A DNA stretch of 57,799 nucleotides from Catenulispora pinistramenti. Its GTDB lineage: Bacteria; Actinomycetota; Actinomycetes; Streptomycetales; Catenulisporaceae. Position numbers and translations under genes: made by a program. The first letter of the stretch is position 1, and each line of letters starts with the position of its first letter. This document shows positions 24,618 to 34,071 of this stretch, piece after piece. The notes beneath the pieces were generated by a model that was not told where the DNA came from, did no database searches, and worked only from the letters and a program-made list of their open reading frames with translations. Where the stretch lies: NCBI RefSeq assembly GCF_018274385.1, contig NZ_JAAFYZ010000045.1, forward strand, positions 1 to 57,799, given 5' to 3'.

Positions 24618-25607
24618 ATGATGGTTCTTGGTGTGCTTGGCCTGTCGTCGCAGGCCGAGGCTGTTTACGCGGCGATGCTCGCCGATCCGGGCGCAGAGCT
24701 CGAAAAGGTGATCAGCGCCGCCGGTTTGGACGAACGCAGTGTCCGGGCCGGTCTGGACGAGCTGGCGGAGTTTGCGTTCGTGCGCCCCTCGCGGGACATG
24801 CCCGGCACCTTCCGCGTGGTCAGCCCTGAAGTCGCCCTGGACGCGATGGTGCGCCGCCAGGAAGCCGAACTGGCACGCCAGGCGCAGGAATTGGCCGCGA
24901 ACAAGGTGGCCGCGGCGGCAGCGGTCGCCGAATACGGCCGCTCGGCATCCGCGGCCACCCAGGCGGGCGGTGAACGCCTCATCGGGCTGGACGCGGTCGC
25001 GGCCAAGTTGGAGTTGCTGGCGAAGGAAGCCCGCGAGGAATGCCTGTCGGTGATGCCCGGGGGCGCCCAGTCCGCCGCCAGCCTGAACGCGTCACGCCCG
25101 CTGGACGCCGCGGCGCTGGAGCGTGGCGTGGATGTTCAGACGCTGTACCAGGAAAGCGTCCGCAACGATGCCGCGACCTTCGCCTACGCCCAGTGGCTGA
25201 CCAGCCAGGGCGGCCAGGTGTGTACCGCGCCGCTGCTGCCCCCGCGCATGGCCATCGTGGACCGCCACACCGTGCTGGTCCCGATCGACCCGGCCGATAC
25301 CAAAGCCGGCGCCCTCTGCACCAGCGAGCCGGCTATCGTCGCCTCCCTGATCGCCGTCTACAGGCAGGCCTGGGCCACAGCTGTCCCGCTCGGCGCCGAC
25401 CGTACCCCCGGCACCGACGGTCTGTCCCGGGTCGAACACGACCTGCTGCTGCTCCTTGCCCAAGGCCTGACTGACGATGCCGCGGCCAAACGCCTGGGCC
25501 TCGGGCTGCGCACCGTCAGCCGACAGATGACCGGCCTGATGGAACGCCTCGGTGCCACCAGCCGGTTCGAAGCAGGACTGAAAGCCGCCCAGCGCGGCTG
25601 GCTGTAG
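24618..25607 (+). CDS. TrmB-like/LuxR-type transcriptional regulator
   Basis: A 329-residue regulator. Residues about 1-75 form a TrmB-type winged helix (LGLSSQAEAVYAAMLADPG, LDELAEFAFVRPS), followed by an Ala-rich helix (about 80-120), a PLD-like sensor region with AREECLSVMPGG and MAIVDRHTVLVPID, and a C-terminal LuxR helix-turn-helix (about 268-329: LSRVEHDLLLLLAQGLTDDAAAKRLGLG, then RTVSRQMTGLMERLGATSRF). There is no receiver domain, so a ligand rather than phosphorylation may be sensed. The ATG at 24618 has AAGGG close upstream; ATG 24621 is possible. It is divergent from the peptide operon and probably controls it. Confidence 0.85.
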   Translation: MMVLGVLGLSSQAEAVYAAMLADPGAELEKVISAAGLDERSVRAGLDELAEFAFVRPSRDMPGTFRVVSPEVALDAMVRRQEAELARQAQELAANKVAAAAAVAEYGRSASAATQAGGERLIGLDAVAAKLELLAKEAREECLSVMPGGAQSAASLNASRPLDAAALERGVDVQTLYQESVRNDAATFAYAQWLTSQGGQVCTAPLLPPRMAIVDRHTVLVPIDPADTKAGALCTSEPAIVASLIAVYRQAWATAVPLGADRTPGTDGLSRVEHDLLLLLAQGLTDDAAAKRLGLGLRTVSRQMTGLMERLGATSRFEAGLKAAQRGWL

Positions 25608-25743
25608 CGAAAGGGCTGTCGGCCAGCAGTGAAGCAGCGCTTGACAGGCTCCTTACAGCGCGGTTCATCGTTGTTCCGTCAGTAGCTCAGTGCGCCGAGT
25701 CCTGTCGTTCAGCTGCGGACCGAGCCAGCCGCACAACGGGAAA

Positions 25744-25781
25744 GCCCGGCTACCAACGGCTTCTGTCGCTGGTAACCGGGC
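25744..25781. terminator. bidirectional terminator hairpin
   Basis: GCCCGGCTACCA and TGGTAACCGGGC pair over 12 positions with one mismatch and a 14-base loop, between the convergent regulator gene and the AftA-like gene. No other feature is seen in 25608-25804. Confidence 0.7.
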
Positions 25782-25804
25782 CTCGGCGCTGAGCCCGTCG
25801 GCGG

Positions 25805-27544
25805 CTACTTACCGTTGACCTTCGTGATCCCCTGCACCAGGTTCGCGGGGGAGTCGTGGTGCGCGTGCCAGGCCAGCTGGCCCTCGGAACCGTCGTTCTT
25901 CGGCATGATCTTGTCGGTCGCGGCCGAGGCGGACATGCCGGTGAACAGTGTGAGGGCGAAGGCCAGGCCGACCATGCCGGTCTGGAACGGCACGGGCCGG
26001 CGGACGGTGCGGCGCCCTGCTGCCGGGCGCTCGGCGTCGTTCTCCGGGCTCGGCGTGGTCTCGTCGGCCTCCGACTCCTGCAGCCCCTCCGCGTCGGTCG
26101 GTGTCGCTGCCAGCGCGGTCTGCGCCAGCGCCGTCTGCGCCCGCACGGTCGCCGTCAGTTTCTGGTGCTGCGTCACGAATTCCTGCACCCGCTCGCCGAT
26201 CAGCTTCACGGCGAACACCGCGAGGATCAGGAAGCAGTACAGCGAGAAGGTCGTGGTCCGCGGCCAGTACCGGACCAGCTGGTCGCGGTACTCGTGCGAG
26301 GCCAGGTAGAAGCGCATCACCCAGCCGCCGGTCAGCAGGCCGGCGGTGAGCAGCACCGGGGTGCGGCGCATGCCCAGCCAGATCGCGACCCCGGTCAGGA
26401 TCAGGATCAGCACACCGAAGACGCCGACGCCGCCGAGCTCGCCGGTCGGCGGCCAGGTGCCGTTCCGGATGGTGTTGCCGGGCATGTCGGTGAGGTAGAC
26501 GAAGGTGTAGGCGGGGTCCTGGCTGGTCCCGAAGAAGAAGTACGGGTCCGGCGCCTCGTGCAGCAGGCCGTCGATCAGGTGGTAGGAGGGGATCAGGAAT
26601 CCGACCACTGTGGTGCCCAGCAGGGTGGCGCCGTGACGCCATCCGGTGCGCCAGGGGAACAGCACCGCGGCGCCCAGGGCGACGCCGAAGGCGGCCCAGT
26701 AGAAGGGCCCGGAGAACAGGATGAAGATCTCGCCGACCAGCAGGCCCCACGCCAGTCCGGCGATCGCCAGGTGTACCAGGCCCTTGCTCGGGCTGGTCTG
26801 TAGATAGCGCATGAAGGCGATGACGATCGGGATGATGATGGCCAGCACCAGCGGCTCGTAGGCCTTGTACGGCTCGGCCAGCGTCGGCACGTAGACCAGG
26901 GCCAGCACGCACGCCCACGGCCGGGAGACGACGAAGCGCCACGCCAGGTACGCCGCCGGGCCGAGGATCGCGGTGGTGAGGATCTCGGTGTACTTCAGGC
27001 CGACGAAGACGTTGTCGTGGTTGAGCTTCGCGACGAACCAGACGATGCGCGGGTACAGCGGCGGGTAGCCGGGGTGCGTCATCTCGCCGTGCTGGAGCAT
27101 GATCGCCCAGCGCTCCATGTCGCCGGCGTCGCCCGCGGTGCCGTTCAGCGGCAGGTTCGCGCCGCGCAGCGCGAGCGTCACGCCGGCCGCCAGGAAGCCG
27201 GAGGTGAACCCGGGCAGGGCGGCGAAGGCGGTGCGCGAGGCCAGCACCCGGTACTTCTCCGAGCGCCGGGCCAGCAACAGGAACACGACGCAGGCCAGGG
27301 CCGGGAGCAGGAACCGGAACTGGAGCGCGGCCAGTCCGCTGACCTGGCTGACCCGGTCCAGCGGGGCGAAGACCTTGATGGTCTTGGTGGAGATCAGCAT
27401 CCACGCGGCCGCCGCGAGGGCGACCGCCGCCTCGTACAGCGGCCAGCGTGCGGTGCGCAGGGCCCGGGACCAGAGGTCGTTCGGCACTCGGATCCGGTTC
27501 ACGCTGCGCGGACCCGCCTCGGGTTCCGCGGCGGTAGTGGTCAC
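25805..27544 (-). CDS. AftA-like arabinofuranosyltransferase
   Basis: A 579-residue polytopic protein with about eleven helices and a short external C-terminal domain (ATDKIMPKNDGSEGQLAWHA). The first large external loop contains LNGTAGDAGDMERWAIML and HPGYPPLYPRIVWFVAKL, and later LAEPYKAYEPLVLAII, a pattern known from AftA (GT85), which adds the first arabinose from decaprenyl-phospho-arabinose to galactan. A charged linker (residues about 455-505) separates the helices from the final one. GTG 27544 is chosen for AAGGAA 6 bases upstream. UbiA and AftB-like genes in the window support an arabinan role. Whether the acceptor is galactan here is unknown. Confidence 0.6.
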   Translation of the reverse strand: MTTTAAEPEAGPRSVNRIRVPNDLWSRALRTARWPLYEAAVALAAAAWMLISTKTIKVFAPLDRVSQVSGLAALQFRFLLPALACVVFLLLARRSEKYRVLASRTAFAALPGFTSGFLAAGVTLALRGANLPLNGTAGDAGDMERWAIMLQHGEMTHPGYPPLYPRIVWFVAKLNHDNVFVGLKYTEILTTAILGPAAYLAWRFVVSRPWACVLALVYVPTLAEPYKAYEPLVLAIIIPIVIAFMRYLQTSPSKGLVHLAIAGLAWGLLVGEIFILFSGPFYWAAFGVALGAAVLFPWRTGWRHGATLLGTTVVGFLIPSYHLIDGLLHEAPDPYFFFGTSQDPAYTFVYLTDMPGNTIRNGTWPPTGELGGVGVFGVLILILTGVAIWLGMRRTPVLLTAGLLTGGWVMRFYLASHEYRDQLVRYWPRTTTFSLYCFLILAVFAVKLIGERVQEFVTQHQKLTATVRAQTALAQTALAATPTDAEGLQESEADETTPSPENDAERPAAGRRTVRRPVPFQTGMVGLAFALTLFTGMSASAATDKIMPKNDGSEGQLAWHAHHDSPANLVQGITKVNGK

Positions 27545-27591
27545 GGCGTGTTCCTTCGATAGCTGTCTGGTTCGGACCCGGCGGCCCGGGC

Positions 27592-27617
27592 GCGGGGAGG
27601 CGGCAACCGCCCCCCGC
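27592..27617 (-). terminator. GC-rich hairpin between two membrane-glycosyltransferase genes
   Basis: GCGGGGAGGCGG, loop CAA, and CCGCCCCCCGC form an 11-bp stem with a one-base bulge, about 30 bases after the stop of the fusion gene. No T-run follows, so it may attenuate rather than stop transcription. Confidence 0.4.
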
Positions 27618-27645
27618 ACCGTCGAACAGGCTTCGCGGGGCGGGA

Positions 27646-28398
27646 CTACTTCTTGCCGACCAGGCGCTTGAGCCGATACTTCGTGCCCCACACCGTGGTC
27701 CGCCAAAGCGCCTCGGCCACTATGTTGCCGCTCATCTTCGACGCCCCGAGTTCGCGCTCGACGAAGGTGATCGGCACCTCGACCACCTTCAGGCCGGACC
27801 GCACCGTGCGCCAGGCCAGGTCGACCTGGAAGGTGTAGCCGGCGCTGGCGACGGAGGCGAGGTCTATCTTCTCCAGCGTCTCGCGGCGGAACAGGCGGTA
27901 GCCGCCGGTGGCGTCGGCCAGCCGCATGCCGGTGACCAGCCGGACCCAGGTGTTGCCGCCCTTGGACAGGATCTCGCGGCGCTTGGGCCAGCCGACGGTC
28001 TTGCCGCCGGGGACGTAGCGCGAGCCCAGCACCAGGTCAGCGTCCTGCTCCACCAGCGCCTTCAGCAGCGCCGGGAAGTCCTCGGGCCGGTGCGAGCCGT
28101 CGGCGTCCATCTCGCAGATGACGTCGTAGTCGTGCTCGATGCCCCAGGCGAAGCCGGCGAGGTAGGCCTTGCCCAGGCCCTCCTTGCCGGCCCGGTGCAT
28201 GACCTTGACCCGCTCGTCTTTGTCGGCGAGCTTGTCGGCCAGCTTGCCGGTGCCGTCCGGGGAGTTGTCGTCGGCGACGAGCACGTGCACGTCCGGGTTC
28301 GCCGCGTGGACGCGGGAGACGATCTTCTCCAGGTTCTCCGACTCGTTGTACGTCGGGATGATCACCAGGACGCTCAGGGCCTTGGCGGCGGATTCCAC
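27646..28398 (-). CDS. nested in-frame start: stand-alone polyprenyl-phosphate mannose synthase
   Basis: Same frame and stop as the fusion gene. A GTG at 28398 stands exactly before the conserved GT2 domain ([19 protein letters not shown]) and has AAGGAG 10 bases upstream, as if a separate gene had lost the stop of its neighbour. The 250-residue product has the length of free DPM synthases. It would make polyprenyl-phosphate mannose from GDP-mannose for the GT-C enzymes of this locus. Whether it is made separately cannot be seen. Confidence 0.45.
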   Translation of the reverse strand: MESAAKALSVLVIIPTYNESENLEKIVSRVHAANPDVHVLVADDNSPDGTGKLADKLADKDERVKVMHRAGKEGLGKAYLAGFAWGIEHDYDVICEMDADGSHRPEDFPALLKALVEQDADLVLGSRYVPGGKTVGWPKRREILSKGGNTWVRLVTGMRLADATGGYRLFRRETLEKIDLASVASAGYTFQVDLAWRTVRSGLKVVEVPITFVERELGASKMSGNIVAEALWRTTVWGTKYRLKRLVGKK

Positions 28399-30129
28399 GT
28401 CGGTTTCGCTCCTTCTGGTCTGGTCGGGGACGGTCCCGACGGTGCCCACGCCGGCCGCTTCGGGGCGCAGGCGGGCGGTGGCCACAGCAGTCACCACGGC
28501 CAGCACCGAGGCGAAGATCGAGAGGTTGAGGTGCTTGGAGGTGTCGATGCCGTCGAAGTAGGCCGCCGCGCCGAACTGCATCAGGGCGATGGCCGACAGC
28601 ATCAGGGTCATCCACGCGAAGGCCTTGCGCTCACCGGCGGCCCGGTCCCGCCGCCGGGCCAGGCGCCGGATCGCGACCCAGATCGGGATGATCCACAGCA
28701 GCAGCAACGGGATCAGGCCCAGGCCGCGGAACAGTCCCAGGATGCTGGTCACCGGGGTGAACCGCTTGTCGACGGTGTTGGGGTGCATGTTGTCGGCGTT
28801 GGGGTGGCTGGGGAAGTTGGCGTAGTTGGACAGCGGGTTGGCCTGGGCCGAGTGCTTGCCGCCGCACAGACCGGTGTAGGTGGGGCGCACGTAGAAGAAC
28901 GAGTTCGCGACGTCGTTGGCGACGCGGACCATGCGGTCCGGGTGGGTCAGCATGAACTTCCAGGTGTTGCCCGTCCCCAGAGCCTCCTGCAGCGCCGGGT
29001 CGTTCGCGTGGTCGCGGGCGACGAACTTGTCGCCCTTGGTGGCCGGGTCGTAGGTGCCGGTGTCCATCACGCTGGGCGAGTAGGGGGCGCACCAGGCGGG
29101 CTTGCCGACCTGGCTGCTGTAGTAGAACGGCACGCCCATCGCGGCCATGTCGGCCTTCGGGTTCGGGCTGATGTACAGCAGCTCGTTGAACAGGAAGTCG
29201 GCCTTGGTCTGCAGGGTGAAGTGCGGGTCCTGCTTGGGGGTCAGCGCACTGCCGGACAGGGCCAGGACGACCGCGAGGGCAGCCGGGATCACCCGGCTGC
29301 CGATCCGGCCCTTCAGCGGGCCCACGGTGACCGGGAAGGCGAGTAGCGCCACCGCCAGCACGATCATCGGCGCGTCCTGGGCCTTGGAGGTGACCAGGAA
29401 CATCAAGCCGAAGGCGGTCAGGACCAGCCCGGCCCATCGGGAGCGGCCCGGGCGGAACAACAGCAGGGCGGCCGGCAGCAGGTAGAGCACGCCGATGACG
29501 GCCGAGATCTCGCTGAGCGGGGACGCGGCGAAGTCGATGAAGCTGGCGTCGGCGACGATCACCAACAGAGCCCCGCACACCAGGTAGCGGGCCAGGCGCG
29601 AGGTGCGCATCACGGCGAACAGCAGGCCGATCGCGATCCCGATGAACACGCAGCCCACGGCGCCGAGCACGCGCAGGTCCAGCGCCGAGGGCCCGAGGTT
29701 GTTCCGCAGCCCCAACGCCTTGGTGAGGTAGTGCGCGATGTTCATCAGGATCAGCTGGCTGGAGTTGTACGCCGGCTGCGGCAGGTCGATGTTCGTGGCG
29801 TTCTTGGTGCCGACGCCGTACGGGGTCTGCGAGCAGCTCCAGCCCTGCTTGATCACGTACTGGAAGTTGACCCAGGCGCGCATCTGGCCGGAGTTGCCCG
29901 TGGTGTACAAGCCCAGATGGCACAGCAGGCGGCTGCCGTCATAGTTGTCCGCCACGCCGACCGGCGTCGGGAACATCAGCCGGGCGAACAGCAGGACGGC
30001 CGCACCGAACGCGACCGACACTGGTTCCAACAGGCGCCGGAAAGGGTACGCCGCTATTCGGCGGGGACTGGCGGCGGACGAGGTGACGACCTCGGCCGAA
30101 TCGCCCTTCTCCTGGCTCGCTGTTGACAC
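27646..30129 (-). CDS. fusion of polytopic membrane domain and polyprenyl-phosphate mannose synthase
   Basis: An 827-residue protein. Residues about 25-550 are a polytopic membrane part with roughly ten helices and a long external loop rich in Cys and Asn ([20 protein letters not shown]), GT-C-like but not assigned. Residues 578-827 are a complete DPM-type GT2: [41 protein letters not shown] with the DAD motif, [17 protein letters not shown] and [10 protein letters not shown]. The mycobacterial Ppm1 also fuses a membrane domain to this synthase, but with an N-acyltransferase. The GTG at 30129 has AAAGAGG upstream. An internal start with its own ribosome site may give the synthase alone. Confidence 0.8.
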   Translation of the reverse strand: MSTASQEKGDSAEVVTSSAASPRRIAAYPFRRLLEPVSVAFGAAVLLFARLMFPTPVGVADNYDGSRLLCHLGLYTTGNSGQMRAWVNFQYVIKQGWSCSQTPYGVGTKNATNIDLPQPAYNSSQLILMNIAHYLTKALGLRNNLGPSALDLRVLGAVGCVFIGIAIGLLFAVMRTSRLARYLVCGALLVIVADASFIDFAASPLSEISAVIGVLYLLPAALLLFRPGRSRWAGLVLTAFGLMFLVTSKAQDAPMIVLAVALLAFPVTVGPLKGRIGSRVIPAALAVVLALSGSALTPKQDPHFTLQTKADFLFNELLYISPNPKADMAAMGVPFYYSSQVGKPAWCAPYSPSVMDTGTYDPATKGDKFVARDHANDPALQEALGTGNTWKFMLTHPDRMVRVANDVANSFFYVRPTYTGLCGGKHSAQANPLSNYANFPSHPNADNMHPNTVDKRFTPVTSILGLFRGLGLIPLLLLWIIPIWVAIRRLARRRDRAAGERKAFAWMTLMLSAIALMQFGAAAYFDGIDTSKHLNLSIFASVLAVVTAVATARLRPEAAGVGTVGTVPDQTRRSETDVESAAKALSVLVIIPTYNESENLEKIVSRVHAANPDVHVLVADDNSPDGTGKLADKLADKDERVKVMHRAGKEGLGKAYLAGFAWGIEHDYDVICEMDADGSHRPEDFPALLKALVEQDADLVLGSRYVPGGKTVGWPKRREILSKGGNTWVRLVTGMRLADATGGYRLFRRETLEKIDLASVASAGYTFQVDLAWRTVRSGLKVVEVPITFVERELGASKMSGNIVAEALWRTTVWGTKYRLKRLVGKK
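28409..28414 (-). promoter_or_regulatory. internal ribosome-binding site in the fusion gene
   Basis: AAGGAG on the minus strand within the linker between the membrane and GT2 domains, 10 bases before an in-frame GTG. It would be an unlikely match inside a linker if it had no function, but chance cannot be excluded. Confidence 0.45.
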
Positions 30130-30354
30130 GGGAACCTCTTTGTGGCGTGCGCTGAAACGAAGCTGACTGGTGCCTTGACGTGTCGCGCGATGGGCCGTGA
30201 CGAGCCGGGCGCGACAGTAGAGATTACCCGGTGGATCCCCGGGCGAGTGTGTCGGTCTGGGCAAGCTGTGACAGAATCAAGGCCTTGCCGCCCTCGGTGA
30301 CGTGCGGATCACGCGCGGTGACCGGATGATGCGGCCGACGGCTCATCGGACTGC

Positions 30355-31659
30355 TCATCGGGTCGATTCCGGGGCCGGGGCGGAGGCCGGCGTCTGGTGC
30401 GGGATCAGCAGCCGGCGACGGCCGCCGGTCCCGGGACCCGGCGGGGCACCGGCGTCCGCGCGCCGCATCGCCTCCAGGGACTTCTTGACGCCCTTGCTCA
30501 GCCAGCGCTGGGCGGGCTTCTCGACGAACCGCTGGACCAGGTAGCACAGCGCCAGGATGAACACGAGGGCCAGGATGAGCGTCGGCCAGAACGACAGGTG
30601 CTCGTGCAGGTAGGCGATCAGCGTGAAGCCGATGTCCTGGTGCAGCAGGTACAGCGGGTAGGTCAGGGCCCCGAGGGTGACCAGCGGCTTCCACCGGACC
30701 CAGTCCAGCTTGTGCAGCGAGACCAGGGTCATCAGCGCGAAGAAGCCCACGAGCGCGACGAACATCGGCCAACGCGGGTAGTCCCAGCCGATCTCCGGGA
30801 ACGAGGCCGGGTCCGGCGTCAGGCTCGACTGCGCGATCAGGAACGACACTCCGACGATCGCCCACAGCAGCATCGTCGGCCCGAACCGCCACATCAGGAA
30901 GAACGCGACGCCGGCGATGAAGTACGGCGCGTACTGCGGCTGGACGATCTGGTTCAGCGTGCCGTTCCCGGTGATCTGGGTGAACATCGCGACGAAGACC
31001 CACAGCCAGCAGAAGTACACGACCCGGCGGTAGGTGACGCCGAAGAAGACGACGATCGCGAACAGCAGGTAGAACCGCAGCTCCGCGGCCAGCGTCCAGT
31101 ACACCGGGTCGATGTCGTGGACGTTGTAGAAGCTCTGCGTCATGGTCAGGTTCATCAGCACGTCGTGGAACGACCCGGGCCAGCTGTGCACCCCCAGCCG
31201 GGGAAAGGCCAGCAGCACCGCGATCGAGCCGAGGACGGAGAACCAGTAGGCCGGGTAGAGCCGCGAGATCCGGGAGGCGCCGAACTCGCCGACGGTGCGG
31301 CCCCAGCTGCTCATGCAGATCACGAAGCCGCTGATCAGGAAGAACAGCTGGACCCCGAGATCGCCGTAGACCGAGATCTTGACCAGTAGGAACGGCGCTA
31401 TGTGCTTCGGCTGCGCCATGCCCCACGCGTACACCCAGTGATTGCCCACGTACACCGCGCCGATGGCGACCCAGTGCCGCAGCACCACCAGCAGCGCCGC
31501 GATGAAGCGTATGAGGTCCAGCGCGTACAGCCGCTGTGGGCGGTTCGCGACCGGGCTCGGCGCGGCGGCCGGCTCGGGCGCCTCGCCCGGCTCCGTCCCT
31601 CCGGTCGCCGTCGCCTCGGCTGCCGCCCCCACCTCGGACTCCTTCATCACATCGCTCAC
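30355..31659 (-). CDS. acyltransferase family 3 membrane protein (copy 1)
   Basis: A 434-residue protein with an Ala/Pro/Glu-rich N-terminal tail (to about residue 40) and ten helices of the acyltransferase-3 family, which O-acylates surface glycans with acyl groups moved across the membrane. The family signature LDLIRFIAALLVVLRHWVA carries the conserved Arg and His, and LFFLISGFVICMSS and SRISRLYPAYW are typical. The GTG at 31659 overlaps the galE stop (GTGA). An ATG at 31647 is an alternative. It ends a four-gene coupled operon (GT2, DUF2304, galE, this gene). The gap 30130-30354 to the fusion gene shows no feature. Confidence 0.85.
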   Translation of the reverse strand: MSDVMKESEVGAAAEATATGGTEPGEAPEPAAAPSPVANRPQRLYALDLIRFIAALLVVLRHWVAIGAVYVGNHWVYAWGMAQPKHIAPFLLVKISVYGDLGVQLFFLISGFVICMSSWGRTVGEFGASRISRLYPAYWFSVLGSIAVLLAFPRLGVHSWPGSFHDVLMNLTMTQSFYNVHDIDPVYWTLAAELRFYLLFAIVVFFGVTYRRVVYFCWLWVFVAMFTQITGNGTLNQIVQPQYAPYFIAGVAFFLMWRFGPTMLLWAIVGVSFLIAQSSLTPDPASFPEIGWDYPRWPMFVALVGFFALMTLVSLHKLDWVRWKPLVTLGALTYPLYLLHQDIGFTLIAYLHEHLSFWPTLILALVFILALCYLVQRFVEKPAQRWLSKGVKKSLEAMRRADAGAPPGPGTGGRRRLLIPHQTPASAPAPESTR

Positions 31660-32615
31660 CGGCGCCACCCGGCCCAGGCGGACTCCACCATCTCCCGCAC
31701 GCCCAAGTGCGCGGTCCACCCGAGCTCGGTGCGGATCCGGTCGGCGGCGGCCACGGAGCGGGCCACGTCGCCGGGTCGGCGGGCCTCGACGGCCCCGGTC
31801 AGGTCCGGTCGGCCGACGACGTCGCCGACCATCTGGATGATCTCGCGCACTGATACGCCCACACCGCGGCCGGCGTTGACGGTGAGCGCGGTCCGCGGAT
31901 CGGCGGTCAGCCGGCGGACCGCGGCGGAGTGGGCCTCGGCGAGGTCCGCGACGTGGATGTAGTCGCGGACGCCGGTGCCGTCCGGGGTCGGGTAGTCGTC
32001 GCCGAAGATGCGCGGGGGCAGGCCGGCGTCGATCCGCTCGAAGATGAGCGGGATCAGGTTGGCCGCGCCCCGGTCGGCCAGCTCCGGGCTCGCCGTGCCC
32101 GCCACGTTGAAGTAGCGGATGTTGACGTAGGCCAGGGGCTGCGCGACGGCCGCCGCGGCGATCAGCTGCTCGCCGACCAGCTTCGTCAGGCCGTAGGGGC
32201 TCACCGGTTCACACGGCGTGTCCTCGGTGACGAACTCGACGTCCGGCATGCCGTAGGCGGAGGCGCTGGAGGAGAACACCAGGGACCGCACGCCGTGCTC
32301 GCCCATCGCGGCCAGCAGTATCCGCAGGCCCTCGACGTTCTCGTGGAAGTAGTGCAGCGGTTTGGCGACGGACTCGCCGACCTGCTTCTTGCCGGCCAGG
32401 TGCACCACACCGGTGACGCCGTGGTCGAGCAGCGCCCGGTCCAGTGCGGCCCGGTCCAGGACCGTGCCCAGCACTATCGGCACGCCGTCCGGCACGCGTT
32501 CCTTGAAACCGGTCGACAGGTCGTCGAGCACCACCACGTCGTGGCCGTCGGCGAGCAGGGCCCGCACCACGTGCGCGCCGATGTACCCGGCGCCGCCGGT
32601 CACGAGCCAGCTCAT
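31656..32615 (-). CDS. galE: UDP-glucose 4-epimerase
   Basis: A 319-residue extended SDR: VTGGAGYIGAHV with the NAD motif at residues 7-13, FSSSASAYG, and YGLTK at 141-145 (Tyr141, Lys145), then IRYFNVAGT and GVRDYIHVADLAEAH, as in GalE. It interconverts UDP-glucose and UDP-galactose; related specificities (UDP-GlcNAc, UDP-xylose/arabinose) cannot be excluded. The start overlaps the DUF2304 stop (ATGA) and its stop overlaps the acyltransferase start. UDP-galactose could serve galactan synthesis. Confidence 0.88.
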   Translation of the reverse strand: MSWLVTGGAGYIGAHVVRALLADGHDVVVLDDLSTGFKERVPDGVPIVLGTVLDRAALDRALLDHGVTGVVHLAGKKQVGESVAKPLHYFHENVEGLRILLAAMGEHGVRSLVFSSSASAYGMPDVEFVTEDTPCEPVSPYGLTKLVGEQLIAAAAVAQPLAYVNIRYFNVAGTASPELADRGAANLIPLIFERIDAGLPPRIFGDDYPTPDGTGVRDYIHVADLAEAHSAAVRRLTADPRTALTVNAGRGVGVSVREIIQMVGDVVGRPDLTGAVEARRPGDVARSVAAADRIRTELGWTAHLGVREMVESAWAGWRR

Positions 32616-33064
32616 CGGCTGGATCCGCCCGACAGCGAGGTCTCCGGTTCCGGCGTGTCCTCACGGGCCGCCTGGGCCGGGAACGCCGGAGGCTGGGCCG
32701 TGGCGTGCGCCTGGCCGCTCGGGGCCCGGTTCGCGGTCGGTGCCTGGGCGTCGCGCAGCGCGATCGCCCGAGCCAGGTCGGTGAACCGGCGCTCCAGGTT
32801 GCGGAAGCGCAGGAAGGTGTTCACCGCGAAGAACGCGAACGCCGCGACCAGCATGTACAGCAGCAGGTCCGCGCCGCGGCCGACCCCGACCTTGTGCGCC
32901 AGCCAGGTGGTGTCGTTGGGCCGCAGCACCGCGTCCAGGCTCAGGAACAGGAAGATGACGAACCCGATGCGCTTGAACGCCTGCGTCCGTACCGAGTGCG
33001 AGCTGCGGATGAAGAACACGAACAGCACGACCGCGGTCGCGATGAGGATGATCTGGATCACCAT
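32612..33064 (-). CDS. DUF2304 membrane protein (copy 2)
   Basis: A 150-residue protein with three predicted helices (about 2-19, 34-50, 66-84) and a helical, then Pro/Ala-rich tail. Same build as copy 1 at 7601-8065. It starts 6 bases after the GT2 stop and overlaps galE by four bases. Likely membrane partner of the adjacent GT2. In this locus the order is GT2 then DUF2304, the reverse of copy 1. Confidence 0.78.
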   Translation of the reverse strand: MVIQIILIATAVVLFVFFIRSSHSVRTQAFKRIGFVIFLFLSLDAVLRPNDTTWLAHKVGVGRGADLLLYMLVAAFAFFAVNTFLRFRNLERRFTDLARAIALRDAQAPTANRAPSGQAHATAQPPAFPAQAAREDTPEPETSLSGGSSR

Positions 33065-33070
33065 GACGGC

Positions 33071-33757
33071 TCACGCCCCCCGCTGCCGGACCGACAGGTC
33101 GAACAGTATGTTGACGCCGTTGATCAGGGACTGACCCTTGGACCGGGAGTATTCGGTGTACAGGATCGTCACCGGGACCTCGCGGACCTTGAGCCCGGAG
33201 CCGGCCAGGAAACCGACGATCTCCGAGGCGTGCGCCATGCCGTTCATGGTGATCTTCAGCCGGGACGCGGCCTCGCGGTTGAGCACCCGCAGCCCGTTGT
33301 GCGCGTCGCTGAGTTTGAGCTTGCGCGCGGTCGGGCTCAGCAGCACCACGGTCCGCAGCACGATCCGCTTGAGCAGCGGGATCTGTTCGTTCTGCTCCAG
33401 GAACCGCGAGCCCAGGACCACGTCGGCCTCGCCGGAGCGGGCCACCGCGAGCATCGTCTCGGCGTCCTCCACCCGGTGCTGGCCGTCGGCGTCGAAGGTG
33501 ACCAGGTGGCGCATACCGGGCTGGGCCAGCGCGTAGGCGATGCCGGTCTGCAGCGCCGCGCCCTGCCCGAGGTTCACCGGGTGCCGGACCAGGTGCGCGC
33601 CGGTCTCGGCGATCCGGGCCGCGGAGTCGTCGCGGCTGCCGTCGTCGACGCACACGATGTTCGGGAACGTCTCGCGCGTGTGCTCGACGACGTCGCTGAT
33701 GACTGCGCCTTCGTTGTAGACCGGGATCACGATCCACACATCGTCGTAGTCGGTCAT
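33071..33757 (-). CDS. DPM-like GT2 glycosyltransferase
   Basis: A 228-residue enzyme with WIVIPVYNEGAVISDVV, CVDDGSRDDS, FDADGQHRVED (Asp89/Asp91), GSRFLEQNEQIP and AHNGLRVLNREAA. The ATG at 33757 has an exceptionally good ribosome site, AAGGAGGAGG, about 9 bases upstream. It is the first gene of the run down to 30355. No membrane segment of its own. Probably loads a sugar on a polyprenyl phosphate; it is distinct from the copy at 8055 (about the same length but different motifs around the active site). Confidence 0.85.
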   Translation of the reverse strand: MTDYDDVWIVIPVYNEGAVISDVVEHTRETFPNIVCVDDGSRDDSAARIAETGAHLVRHPVNLGQGAALQTGIAYALAQPGMRHLVTFDADGQHRVEDAETMLAVARSGEADVVLGSRFLEQNEQIPLLKRIVLRTVVLLSPTARKLKLSDAHNGLRVLNREAASRLKITMNGMAHASEIVGFLAGSGLKVREVPVTILYTEYSRSKGQSLINGVNILFDLSVRQRGA

Positions 33758-34071
33758 CGTCGTGCACCTCCTCCTTGGCCTGTACCGTCTCTAAGCCCGG
33801 ACGCCGGTCAGGGCGAATCCGGTTGCCCGCCGGGGCGGAGGCGGGGGGTGGGGGTCCGCCGTCACCCGGGCCGGGACGAGGCGACAACGGCTCATGGTAC
33901 TTAACAAATGCCGTCGCTTGGCGCCGCTTCGCGGATTGACGGGCGGCGTCGAGTTTTCCTGAGAGGCCGGAAAGTCCGCCTTGCGGATCATCGTGCCGTT
34001 CTCCGTGGCGTCCGGGAGGTGGGTATTGATCAGCCCACCGCCCGGGAGCGTCCGACTGCCTCGACTGTCGC
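33758..34071. other. intergenic region upstream of the GT2/DUF2304/galE operon
   Basis: 314 bp without a supported gene. It must hold the promoter of the minus-strand operon; an AT-rich patch at 33898-33908 (GTACTTAACAA on the plus strand) is the only likely spot. A G-rich stretch lies at 33833-33852. No terminator for the upstream acyltransferase gene is evident. Confidence 0.5.
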
